Below are positions 1 through 5,500 of a DNA stretch of 5,500 nucleotides, piece by piece. The stretch is from contig WLOZ01000158.1 in NCBI GenBank assembly GCA_009699025.1, positions 1 through 5,500 of the forward strand, in the 5' to 3' direction. The translations under genes and the position numbers were made by a program. The stretch is from Actinomycetota bacterium (lineage in GTDB: Bacteria > Actinomycetota > Actinomycetes > S36-B12 > CAIYMF01). Position 1 is the stretch's first letter. Each line of letters opens with the position of its first letter. Under the pieces are notes generated by a model. It saw only the letters and a list, made by a program, of their open reading frames with translations. It made no database searches and was not told the origin of the DNA.

Positions 1-1
1 C

Positions 2-919
2 CGATACCCGCTGTCACCGGTCGTCTCCGAGGAGTCGCCAGCCTTCACCGACCCCGCGCACTCGAGCATCGAGCTCGCCTGCGGCTGGGAGCGGTCCGGC
101 GACTACACCGACATCCGCTACGAGACCTCGACGGGTGACGACGTCGGAATCGCGAAGATCACCATCGACCGCCCGCACAAGCGCAACGCGTTCCGACCTC
201 AGACCCTCTTCGAGCTCGAGCGGGCCCTCACGGTCGCGCGCGACGACCCCACCGTGGGCGTGATCGTGCTCACCGGCCAGGGCGACTGGGCGTTCTGCTC
301 GGGCGGCGACCAGATGATTCGCGGCGACGATGGCTACATCGGCTCCGACGAGGTGGCGCAGCAGGGCATTGGGCGACTCAACGTGCTCGACATTCAGATT
401 CAGATTCGACGGCTGCCCAAGCCGGTCGTCGCCATGATCGCGGGGTACGCCGTGGGCGGCGGACACGTGCTACATGTCGTGTGCGACCTGTCGATCGCAG
501 CCGACAACGCGCGCTTCGGCCAGACCGGCCCCAAGGTGGGCTCCTTCGACGGTGGCTACGGCTCGGGGCTGCTGGCCCGCACCATCGGTCTGAAGCGCTC
601 CCGCGAAATTTGGTACCTGTGCCGCTCGTACGGCGCCGAGCAGGCCTACGACTGGGGCCTGGTCAACTCGGTCGTGCCGCTGACTGACCTCGAGCACGAG
701 ACCGTGCAGTGGTGCCGCGAGATGCTGGCGCTGTCGCCCATGGCGCTGCGCATGTTGAAGGCGTCGCACAATGCGGCCGACGATGGCCTCGCGGGCGTGC
801 AGCAGCTCGCGGGCGATGCCACCCTTCTGTTCTACATGTCGGAGGAGGCGCAGGAGGGCCGCAACGCCTACCAAGAGCGCCGTCGCCCCGACTTCTCGAA
901 GTTCCCGAAGAGGCCGTAG
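2..919 (+). CDS. menB: 1,4-dihydroxy-2-naphthoyl-CoA synthase (MenB), 5' partial
   Basis: MenB is a cytosolic crotonase-fold enzyme that cyclises o-succinylbenzoyl-CoA to 1,4-dihydroxy-2-naphthoyl-CoA in menaquinone synthesis. The frame is open from base 2, and no ATG, GTG or TTG lies in frame before a GTG at 254, which is already inside the conserved core. The true start is therefore left of the window. The 305 visible residues include most or all of the mature enzyme (E. coli about 285, B. subtilis about 271). Visible motifs are RNAFRP near the N-terminus, CSGGDQ (296-313), the oxyanion-hole GGGH (455-466), [16 protein letters not shown] with the catalytic-region Ser and Asp, and a C-terminal EGRNAY...RRPDFSKFP. 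The residue after QT is Gly (527-529), the type I signature for enzymes that use bicarbonate as catalytic base; Mycobacterium MenB has Asp there. An Asp/Glu/Ser-rich N-terminal stretch precedes the homologous part. menC follows 6 bases after the TAG. Family assignment is very secure; bicarbonate dependence is inferred from the one residue. Confidence 0.97.
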   Translation, partial: RYPLSPVVSEESPAFTDPAHSSIELACGWERSGDYTDIRYETSTGDDVGIAKITIDRPHKRNAFRPQTLFELERALTVARDDPTVGVIVLTGQGDWAFCSGGDQMIRGDDGYIGSDEVAQQGIGRLNVLDIQIQIRRLPKPVVAMIAGYAVGGGHVLHVVCDLSIAADNARFGQTGPKVGSFDGGYGSGLLARTIGLKRSREIWYLCRSYGAEQAYDWGLVNSVVPLTDLEHETVQWCREMLALSPMALRMLKASHNAADDGLAGVQQLAGDATLLFYMSEEAQEGRNAYQERRRPDFSKFPKRP

Positions 920-925
920 GCGCGG

Positions 926-1954
926 GTGACGGCTCGGGAGATCGGCCTCGACCACCTGCTCGACGCGATGGTGCCGTTCTCGCTGCCAATGCGTCGGCGG
1001 TTTCGCGGAATCGAGCACCGCGAGGGACTGCTGCTGAGAGGGCCCAGCGGCTGGGGTGAGTGGGCTCCCTTCCCCGAGTACTCCGACGAAGTGGCGGCGG
1101 TGTGGCTCGACGCCGCGGTGGAGGCTGCGTTTGGGCAGTGGCCCGAGCCGCTGAGGTCAAGCGTGCCCGTGAACGCGATCATCCCGGGGACGACCGCTGC
1201 CGACGCCTATGAGCTGACTCGTGCGGCGGTGCGCGACCAGGGCTGCGTGACCGTGAAGGTCAAGGTGGGCGAGGTGGGCGCCGGCCTGCGCTCGGTGCCC
1301 GACGACGTCGAGCGGGTGGCCGCGGTGCGGTCGGCCCTCGACGATGCCGGGGTGGGCAGTGAGGCGCGCATCAGAGTTGACGCCAACACCGTCTGGACCG
1401 TCGACGAGGCCGAGGCGGCTCTCATCCTGCTCAACGAGGCCGCCCGTGGGCTCGACTACGCCGAGCAGCCGTGCGTGACGCTCGCCGAGTTGGCTGAGCT
1501 GCGTGGCCGCATCGACGTGCGCATCGCGGCCGACGAGTCGATTCGCACCGCGGCCGATCCCGAGCGTGCTGCCGCCGAGGGCGCGGTTGATCTCATTGTC
1601 GTGAAGGTGGCGCCGCTCGGTGGGGTGGCCAACGCCCTGCGTGTGGTGCGTGCGGCCGGAGTTCCGTGCATTGTGTCGGGGGCGATGGACTCGGCGGTGG
1701 GACTTACAGCAGGGCTCGCGCTGGCCGCAGCCCTGCCCGAACTTGGTGGCGCGTGCGGGCTCGGCACTGGGTCGCTGCTTGCAGCCGACGTGGTGGCCTG
1801 GCCGCTCATGCCCGTGAATGGTCAGCTCATGGTGGGCCGGGTCTCGCCCGATCCCGAGTCCCTGGCCGCGGCGTCTGCTGCGATGGCTCCCGACCGGGTG
1901 CTGTGGTGGCGCTCGAGGCTCGAACGAGCACTAGGGTCGGGACGTGGCCAGTGA
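926..1954 (+). CDS. menC: o-succinylbenzoate synthase (MenC), enolase superfamily
   Basis: MenC dehydrates SHCHC to o-succinylbenzoate, the step after MenD/MenH and before CoA activation by MenE. The 342-residue product has the two-part enolase-superfamily layout: an N-terminal capping domain (LPMRRRFRGIEHREGLL) and a TIM barrel. Barrel motifs are VKVKV with K111 and the acid/base Lys K113, RVDAN (D152), AEQP (E180), AADES (D203) and VVKVAPLGG (K227). These correspond to the E. coli Lys pair, the Mg-binding Asp-Glu-Asp triad and the second catalytic Lys. The C-terminal SGAMDSAVGL and ACGLGTGSLLAADV are typical of actinobacterial MenC. GTG at 926 is chosen because it gives the usual N-terminal length; the next in-frame ATG, at 968, would leave only 13 residues before the conserved RRRFRG. 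The Shine-Dalgarno is weak (AGG at 918-920, or GAAGAGG at 907-913, which is too far), which suggests coupling to menB translation. The frame is the same as menB, separated by TAG plus two codons. Confidence 0.95.
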   Translation: MTAREIGLDHLLDAMVPFSLPMRRRFRGIEHREGLLLRGPSGWGEWAPFPEYSDEVAAVWLDAAVEAAFGQWPEPLRSSVPVNAIIPGTTAADAYELTRAAVRDQGCVTVKVKVGEVGAGLRSVPDDVERVAAVRSALDDAGVGSEARIRVDANTVWTVDEAEAALILLNEAARGLDYAEQPCVTLAELAELRGRIDVRIAADESIRTAADPERAAAEGAVDLIVVKVAPLGGVANALRVVRAAGVPCIVSGAMDSAVGLTAGLALAAALPELGGACGLGTGSLLAADVVAWPLMPVNGQLMVGRVSPDPESLAAASAAMAPDRVLWWRSRLERALGSGRGQ

Positions 1955-1956
1955 GG
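1951..1956 (+). promoter_or_regulatory. Ribosome binding site of menD
   Basis: GTGAGG lies 5 bases before the ATG at 1962 and overlaps the menC stop TGA (1952-1954), which implies translational coupling of menC and menD. It supports ATG 1962 over the in-frame GTG at 1944, which would overlap menC by 11 bases and add six residues. GTG 1944 has its own weaker AGGG at 1933-1936. Confidence 0.6.
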
Positions 1957-1961
1957 CGGGC

Positions 1962-3719
1962 ATGAACCCGAGCACCGCGACCGCGCGCGTGCTGGTGGCG
2001 GCGCTCGTCGAGTGCGGCGTCACCGACGTGGTGCTGGCGCCGGGCAGCCGCAACGCCGCCCTGTCACTCGAACTCGCCGCCGCCGAAAGGCGTGGCGAAG
2101 TGGCCCTGCACGTGCGGGTCGATGAGCGCACCGCCGGGTTCCTGGCCCTCGGCCTCGCCAAGCGATCGAGGCGGCCGGTTCCGGTGGTGGTCACCAGCGG
2201 AACTGCGGCAGCCGAACTGCTGCCGGCCATGACCGAGGCCTCGTACTCGGGTGTGCCGCTCATCGCCGTAACCGCCGACCGCCCTGCCGAGATGCGCGGC
2301 ACGGGCGCAAGCCAGACCATCGACCAGGTGGGCGTCTTCGGTGCAGCGCCGCGGTTCGCCTTCGACCTGCCTGCACCCGACGTGGTGTCCGAGCGGGCGC
2401 TTCGCCTCGTGCAGTCGGTGGTGTCGCGGGCGGCCGCGGCGGCGTGCGACGCCTTCGACCCCGGGCCCGCGCACCTCAACGTGTCGTTCCGCGAACCGCT
2501 GGTGCCCGACCCGGGCGTGACCAACGACCACGAGATGGTCATCGCGGTTCTCGAGTCGCCGGCCCTGCTCGTCGACGCGCGTTTGAGCGCCACCATGGTG
2601 CTGCCGCTCGACGAGTCGCTGGCAAGTATCGGACCAATCCCCGCGCGCGGCGCGGTCGTGATCGGCGACGCCATCGACGACGAGTCGCGCGAGGCCGCTG
2701 CCGAACTGGCCGACGCCTGCGGGTGGCCGCTTATCGCCGAACCCAGTGGGCTGCCGGCTGATGACCACGACACTCTGATCGCTCATGCGTCGCTGCTGCT
2801 GGCCGACGCCGACTTCCGAGCCAGCCATGTCCCAGAGCTCGTCGTCACGGTGGGGCGTGTGGGGCTCAGCCGCGGGGTCATGCGTTTCATCGCAAGCGCT
2901 GAGCGTCGCGTCATCGTGGACTCGCGGCCCGCGGCGCGCTGGGCCGATCCGCTGCGTCTGGGCGGAGTGGTGCTCGGCGCGGTTCCCGAGCCGCCCACGG
3001 AACTCGACCACGACCCCGCCTGGCTGGCGTCCTGGCTCACGGCGTCGTCGGCGGCCGAAGACGCCGTGAGCACGCATCTCGACGTCGAGGATGCCCTCAG
3101 CGGCCCTGCAGTCGCACGCCTGCTGCTTGCCCAGGCCGACGCTGACGGCGTCGTGCTCATCGGGGCGTCGTGGCCGGTGCGGCACGCCGAGGCCTTCGCG
3201 CTGCCGCGCGACCGTATGCCGCGCGTCGTGGGCAACCGAGGAACCTCGGGCATCGACGGACTGATCTCTACCGCCTGGGGAGTGGCGCTCGCCCACCAAG
3301 CCGAGGCCGATCCCGAATCGCGGGCCACCGGGTACGCGTTACTCGGCGACCTCGCGTTCCTGTACGACCTCAATGCGCTCGTGGTGGGAGCCTCCGACGC
3401 TCGACCCAACCTCGTGATCGTGGTGATCGACAACGATGGCGGGGGCATCTTCTCCTCACTCGAACAGGGTGACCCCAGATTCGGCGCCGACTTTGAGCGG
3501 GTGTTCGGCACGCCGCACGGTCGCGACCTGGTCGCCTTGGCCCAGGCCCACGGCATCGAGGCGGTGCGGGTCGACTCAGCGCTGGGACTTGTCGTCGCCC
3601 TCGACGAGGCGGTCGAGGCAGGGGGAGTGCGTGTGGTCGTGGCTGACACGGGCCCGCGGGCGGACGAGGCAGCCCTGCTGGTGCGGGTGCAGGCCAGCGT
3701 CAGCGACTCGATCGCCTAG
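1962..3719 (+). CDS. menD: SEPHCHC synthase (MenD), ThDP-dependent
   Basis: MenD is the first committed enzyme of the classical menaquinone pathway. It decarboxylates 2-oxoglutarate on thiamine diphosphate and adds the succinyl unit to isochorismate. The ATG start gives 585 residues, close to family size, beginning MNPSTATARVLV as is common in actinobacterial MenD. The Pyr domain carries LAPGSRN, RVDERTAGF with E55 (the Glu that activates ThDP), TSGTAAAEL, and TADRPAEMRGTGASQTIDQ with R107 and Q118; E55, R107 and Q118 fall at the same numbers as in E. coli MenD. The middle domain spans roughly 190-370. The PP domain has NRGTSGIDG (from N425), the ThDP/Mg motif GDLAFLYD (from G462) and NDGGGIFSSLEQ (from N491). 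All key residues are present and no frameshift is seen. menC lies 7 bases upstream. The 3' end meets the opposing permease gene inside one CTAG. Whether it is inhibited by DHNA, as in Mycobacterium, cannot be told from this. Confidence 0.97.
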   Translation: MNPSTATARVLVAALVECGVTDVVLAPGSRNAALSLELAAAERRGEVALHVRVDERTAGFLALGLAKRSRRPVPVVVTSGTAAAELLPAMTEASYSGVPLIAVTADRPAEMRGTGASQTIDQVGVFGAAPRFAFDLPAPDVVSERALRLVQSVVSRAAAAACDAFDPGPAHLNVSFREPLVPDPGVTNDHEMVIAVLESPALLVDARLSATMVLPLDESLASIGPIPARGAVVIGDAIDDESREAAAELADACGWPLIAEPSGLPADDHDTLIAHASLLLADADFRASHVPELVVTVGRVGLSRGVMRFIASAERRVIVDSRPAARWADPLRLGGVVLGAVPEPPTELDHDPAWLASWLTASSAAEDAVSTHLDVEDALSGPAVARLLLAQADADGVVLIGASWPVRHAEAFALPRDRMPRVVGNRGTSGIDGLISTAWGVALAHQAEADPESRATGYALLGDLAFLYDLNALVVGASDARPNLVIVVIDNDGGGIFSSLEQGDPRFGADFERVFGTPHGRDLVALAQAHGIEAVRVDSALGLVVALDEAVEAGGVRVVVADTGPRADEAALLVRVQASVSDSIA

Positions 3720-5326
3720 ACCAACACGTCGTCATCGCACGCCACGCAGATCGTGACGTGCGCCTCGGGGTTCCAGAACACTTCCTCGCCCTGGGCGAGG
3801 GCGCGAAGGCAGACGCTACACGTGCCGGTGTGGGCGAGCACAATGCGCTCGTGCAGGTCTCGGTCGACATGATCGTGGTCGCGCACGTGAACTCCGTCGT
3901 CGCGGAACGCCCACGCCATCAGGATCAGGCCGGCGACGATGATAACGACAAGGAGGATGAGTGGTCGCCACGCTTGGAATCCTGCTCCGAACAGGACCTC
4001 GCGCGGCCACGCGAGGTTGATGGTTAGTGCGGCCAGCACCACCACGGCGACGACTGTCACTGGTCCGAGCCAGCGACCAGTTGACCATGAGCCGGTTTGC
4101 CACGTGCCCCGCCTCAGGGCCACGAGCAGCCCCACCAGCGTGATGATGAATGCGAGCAGGAATGCCAGCCCTGAGGCCCCACCGAGCACGAAAGCCGTGA
4201 AGTCGGGAGCGATCAGAATCAGCACGAACGTAGCGATACCAATCACCGTCAGGGCGCGCACCGGCATTCGATTGCGGCTGGAAAGACCCACGAGCCAGCG
4301 GTGGCCCGGAACCTCGCGATCGCGCGCCATCGTCCACAGCGTGCGTGATGCTGCGAGTTGGCACACGGCCATGGCCACGAAGGTGGCGATGATCTGCAGG
4401 GCGGCAAAGGGCTTCGCTGAGCCCTCGCCCAGCGCCGACTGCATTACGGTACCAATCGCGCCGGCGTAGGGGTTCTGGGTCATGGACGTCGACACCGACG
4501 ACGCAGCGGGAACAGCGAGTGCCAGCGCAATCATCGAGTAGAGCACCAGTGCGCCGCCCACAATGAGCGACCACACCATTGCCCGCCTCACGTTGACACG
4601 TGGTTCGCGGATTTCCTCGGCGACGTCGGCCGGAAGCTCGAAGCCACGCATGGTGTTGGCGGTGGCCCACGCCAGTGCGATCAGGAAGGGGCCGGCCAGC
4701 CAGTTCCAGTCGAGACTCCCGCCGAGGGGGGTCTGGAAGAGATCGAAGAATCCGCGCTGCGCGTGACCCAGCAGCAGGGTCGCGTACACCGCACTCGCGA
4801 TTACCGATATCGCGACACACACAACCAACAGCACGCTCAGAACTCGGCGGCCAAGACCGTTCACCAGTGTCGACACCACGATGACCACAAGGGCAGCTAC
4901 AACACCTTGGAGCCAGGTAGGCGCGGAGATGCCCACCAGGAAGAGCACCCGCTGGGCGTCGAAGTAGGCCAGTAGTCCCATGTTGAGCACATAGGTGCAC
5001 AGGTAGAGCCAGCCGGTCATCAGACCGGCGCGGGCTCCGAGTAACTGCCTCGACCAGGCGGCGACCGAACCCTCGAGCGGCCATCGGGAAGCGAGGGCCC
5101 CAAACAGAGCGGTCACGGCCAGCATAACCACGACGATGAACACCACAGCAAGCCAACCCGCGAGTCCAGCGGTGGCGATCAAGAGCGGTACGACAGTGAA
5201 CGACATGAGCGGTCGAATCACCGAGAGCGACAGCGCGGAGGCTCCCGAGAGAGAGAAGCCGTGGCGTAGCGTGCGCACATCGGCGACGGGGGTGCCGTCG
5301 GGCTCGGTGCTGGCTGGATCGGTCAT
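3716..5326 (-). CDS. APC-superfamily permease with C-terminal CxxC-x20-CxxC tail
   Basis: This is a 536-residue integral membrane transporter, probably for an amino acid, polyamine or similar amine; the substrate cannot be read from the sequence. A hydrophilic N-terminus (1-27) is followed by about 12 hydrophobic helices up to about residue 473. APC signatures are RWPLEGSVAAW...GARAGLMTGWLY after TM2 (81-108), GFELPADVAEEIREPR with the conserved E230 and AEE (228-243), and SRTLWTMARDREVP in the loop after TM8 (327-340). TM1 (about 28-53) lacks a clear G-S/A-G motif at the usual helix break. After the last helix comes a His/Asp-rich stretch with His at 480, 484, 486, 492 and 499, then C503-S-V-C506, 20 residues, C527-V-A-C530 and DDDVLV. 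This tail looks like a cytoplasmic zinc ribbon and is not usual for APC permeases. The ATG has a strong GAGGAG six bases upstream. The gene is convergent with menD and has no evident role in menaquinone synthesis. The family is secure; zinc binding is inferred. Confidence 0.9.
   Translation of the reverse strand: MTDPASTEPDGTPVADVRTLRHGFSLSGASALSLSVIRPLMSFTVVPLLIATAGLAGWLAVVFIVVVMLAVTALFGALASRWPLEGSVAAWSRQLLGARAGLMTGWLYLCTYVLNMGLLAYFDAQRVLFLVGISAPTWLQGVVAALVVIVVSTLVNGLGRRVLSVLLVVCVAISVIASAVYATLLLGHAQRGFFDLFQTPLGGSLDWNWLAGPFLIALAWATANTMRGFELPADVAEEIREPRVNVRRAMVWSLIVGGALVLYSMIALALAVPAASSVSTSMTQNPYAGAIGTVMQSALGEGSAKPFAALQIIATFVAMAVCQLAASRTLWTMARDREVPGHRWLVGLSSRNRMPVRALTVIGIATFVLILIAPDFTAFVLGGASGLAFLLAFIITLVGLLVALRRGTWQTGSWSTGRWLGPVTVVAVVVLAALTINLAWPREVLFGAGFQAWRPLILLVVIIVAGLILMAWAFRDDGVHVRDHDHVDRDLHERIVLAHTGTCSVCLRALAQGEEVFWNPEAHVTICVACDDDVLV
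3746..3769 (-). repeat. Copy 1 of a duplicated 24-bp coding segment (permease tail)
   Basis: Read on the minus strand, this segment encodes PEAHVTIC within the second Cys pair of the permease tail. It matches 5361-5384 at 23 of 24 positions. The only difference is a synonymous Thr codon, ACG here and ACC in the other copy. The two copies are 1,615 bases apart, close to one permease gene length. Confidence 0.85.
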
Positions 5327-5332
5327 GGCGAG

Positions 5333-5338
5333 CTCCTC
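5333..5338 (-). promoter_or_regulatory. Ribosome binding site of the permease
   Basis: GAGGAG on the minus strand sits 6 bases before the ATG at 5326, which firmly fixes that start. Its first base (5338) overlaps the TGA (5339-5337) ending the short upstream frame, giving the string TGAGGAG. Ribosomes finishing that frame would stop on the permease initiation site, an arrangement typical of coupled genes. Confidence 0.8.
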
Positions 5339-5441
5339 ACTCGGTGGTGTCGCAGGCGAGGCAGATGGTGACGTGCGCCTCGGGCCCGTCGATGCGCGAA
5401 AACTCTAGCGCCGGACGTGGGTGCGGGGAGTGCCGCACCAC
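5337..5441 (-). CDS. Short ORF repeating the permease Cys-tail end (small protein or gene remnant)
   Basis: This frame runs from GTG at 5441 (or GTG at 5438) to a TGA at 5339-5337 and gives 34 or 33 residues ending GPEAHVTICLACDTTE. The segment PEAHVTICxAC matches the end of the downstream permease, including one CxxC pair. Across the matched codons the changes are ACG/ACC, GCG/GCC and GAT/GAC (all synonymous) and GTG/CTC (Val/Leu), the pattern expected under protein-level selection. An in-frame TGA at 5450-5448 closes the frame upstream, so no matching transporter body or first CxxC pair is visible. No Shine-Dalgarno is obvious before the GTGs. It may be a short Cys protein, the leftover tail of a lost tandem permease, or the end of an upstream gene whose frame is broken near 5410-5450 by mutation or sequencing error. 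The coding frame of the last 20 residues is much better supported than the start. Confidence 0.4.
   Translation of the reverse strand: MVRHSPHPRPALEFSRIDGPEAHVTICLACDTTE
5361..5384 (-). repeat. Copy 2 of the duplicated 24-bp coding segment (upstream of permease)
   Basis: This second copy lies just upstream of the permease and matches 3746-3769 at 23 of 24 bases. Protein-level similarity extends past the nucleotide match into the CxAC pair, where the codons differ but the residues hold. The direct orientation suggests a tandem duplication of a gene end, or two genes sharing one tail module. Confidence 0.85.
5402..5407 (-). promoter_or_regulatory. Possible -10 element for the permease
   Basis: TAGAGT on the minus strand fits the actinobacterial TANNNT -10 consensus and lies about 75 bases before the permease start, in the only local A/T-rich patch. 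No convincing -35 hexamer is found 16-19 bases further upstream (ctcccc at 17). If used, transcription would start near 5395 and leave out the GTG starts of the short upstream frame. This is a weak prediction. Confidence 0.2.
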
Positions 5442-5500
5442 GGAGAGTCATCGACGACGAGGCCGAGTGCCGCCTGAGCAGGGCGGACACCCGCACCTCG
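5405..5500 (-). CDS. Possible 3' end of an upstream minus-strand gene
   Basis: This frame is open from the right window edge to TAG at 5407-5405. It encodes 31 residues beginning RGAGVRPAQAALGLVVDD and ending RTHVRR. The codons mostly end in G or C and the composition (Ala, Gly, Val, Asp) is protein-like, but no family is recognised. It is in a different frame from the short Cys-tail ORF that overlaps it, so at most one is translated here, unless an indel joins them. Another minus-strand frame is also open across this stretch, which weakens the case. Confidence 0.2.
   Translation of the reverse strand, partial: RGAGVRPAQAALGLVVDDSPWCGTPRTHVRR
5420..5439. repeat. Perfect inverted repeat, 7-bp arms
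   Basis: GGTGCGG (5420-5426) and CCGCACC (5433-5439) form perfect arms around the 6-base spacer GGAGTG. The repeat lies just upstream of the possible -10 of the permease and could be an operator or a short RNA hairpin. No T-run follows on either strand, so it is not a standard intrinsic terminator. In DNA this G+C-rich such a repeat can also arise by chance. Confidence 0.45.

Noticed and set aside
254..919. GTG at 254 as the start of menB
   Set aside because: It would remove the conserved N-terminal crotonase segment (AKITIDRP and RNAFRP), which is encoded in frame upstream.
1931..2773. Long open frame (280 codons) on the minus strand opposite menD
   Set aside because: It is the Ser/Arg/Ala-rich shadow typical of antisense frames in G+C-rich genes, and menD on the other strand has full family motifs.
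2064..3299. 411-codon open frame on the minus strand opposite menD
   Set aside because: It is rich in Arg, His and Gly with no recognisable domain. The menD reading explains the same bases.
3785..3801. Hairpin CCTCGCC-CTG-GGCGAGG near the menD/permease junction, as a terminator
   Set aside because: It lies inside the coding sequence of the permease tail, about 65 bases past the menD stop, and has no T-run on either strand.
3816..5156. 446-codon minus-strand frame within the permease
   Set aside because: It is an out-of-frame reading of the permease, Arg/Gly/Pro-rich and without membrane segments or motifs.
5136..5408. 90-codon plus-strand frame running into the upstream region of the permease
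   Set aside because: Most of it lies antisense to the N-terminal part of the permease. It has no recognisable domain, and the permease start with its ribosome binding site is far better supported.
5392..5500. Plus-strand frame starting at ATG 5392 and open to the right edge
   Set aside because: Its product is rich in Arg, Gly and His with poor codon-position bias, and there is no ribosome binding site before the ATG.

Overview
The window is G+C-rich (about two thirds by eye, with third codon positions mostly G or C) and compactly coded. The MenC and MenD sequences look actinobacterial, so the likely source is a high-G+C Gram-positive (Actinomycetota). The genus cannot be fixed from this window.

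Region 1 (2-3719, + strand) is a run of menaquinone (vitamin K2) genes in the order menB-menC-menD. menB enters from the left edge without its start. menC follows after 6 bases, and menD starts 7 bases after the menC stop, so the three are almost certainly one transcript. MenD makes SEPHCHC from isochorismate and 2-oxoglutarate. MenC dehydrates SHCHC to o-succinylbenzoate. MenB closes the second ring of o-succinylbenzoyl-CoA to give DHNA-CoA. All three keep their family catalytic motifs and look functional. MenB is of the bicarbonate-dependent type I (E. coli/Bacillus-like), not the Asp-bearing type II of Mycobacterium.

Region 2 (3716-5326, - strand) is one APC-superfamily amino-acid/polyamine-type permease, convergent with menD. 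The two stop codons share the palindrome CTAG, so there is no intergenic space and no room for a conventional terminator. After its last membrane helix the permease has a His/Asp-rich linker and a CxxC-x20-CxxC tail resembling a small zinc ribbon.

Region 3 (5327-5500) is the region upstream of the permease. It holds a near-exact second copy of the last part of that Cys tail, in an open frame ending in a TGA that overlaps the permease ribosome binding site. The codon differences between the copies are mostly synonymous, so the second copy is, or recently was, translated. It could be a small protein, a remnant of a duplicated permease, or the end of an upstream gene broken by a frameshift. A 7-bp perfect inverted repeat and a weak -10-like hexamer also lie here. 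This Cys-tailed permease with its duplicated tail is the most unusual item in the window. No CRISPR array, tRNA, rRNA or mobile element was seen.
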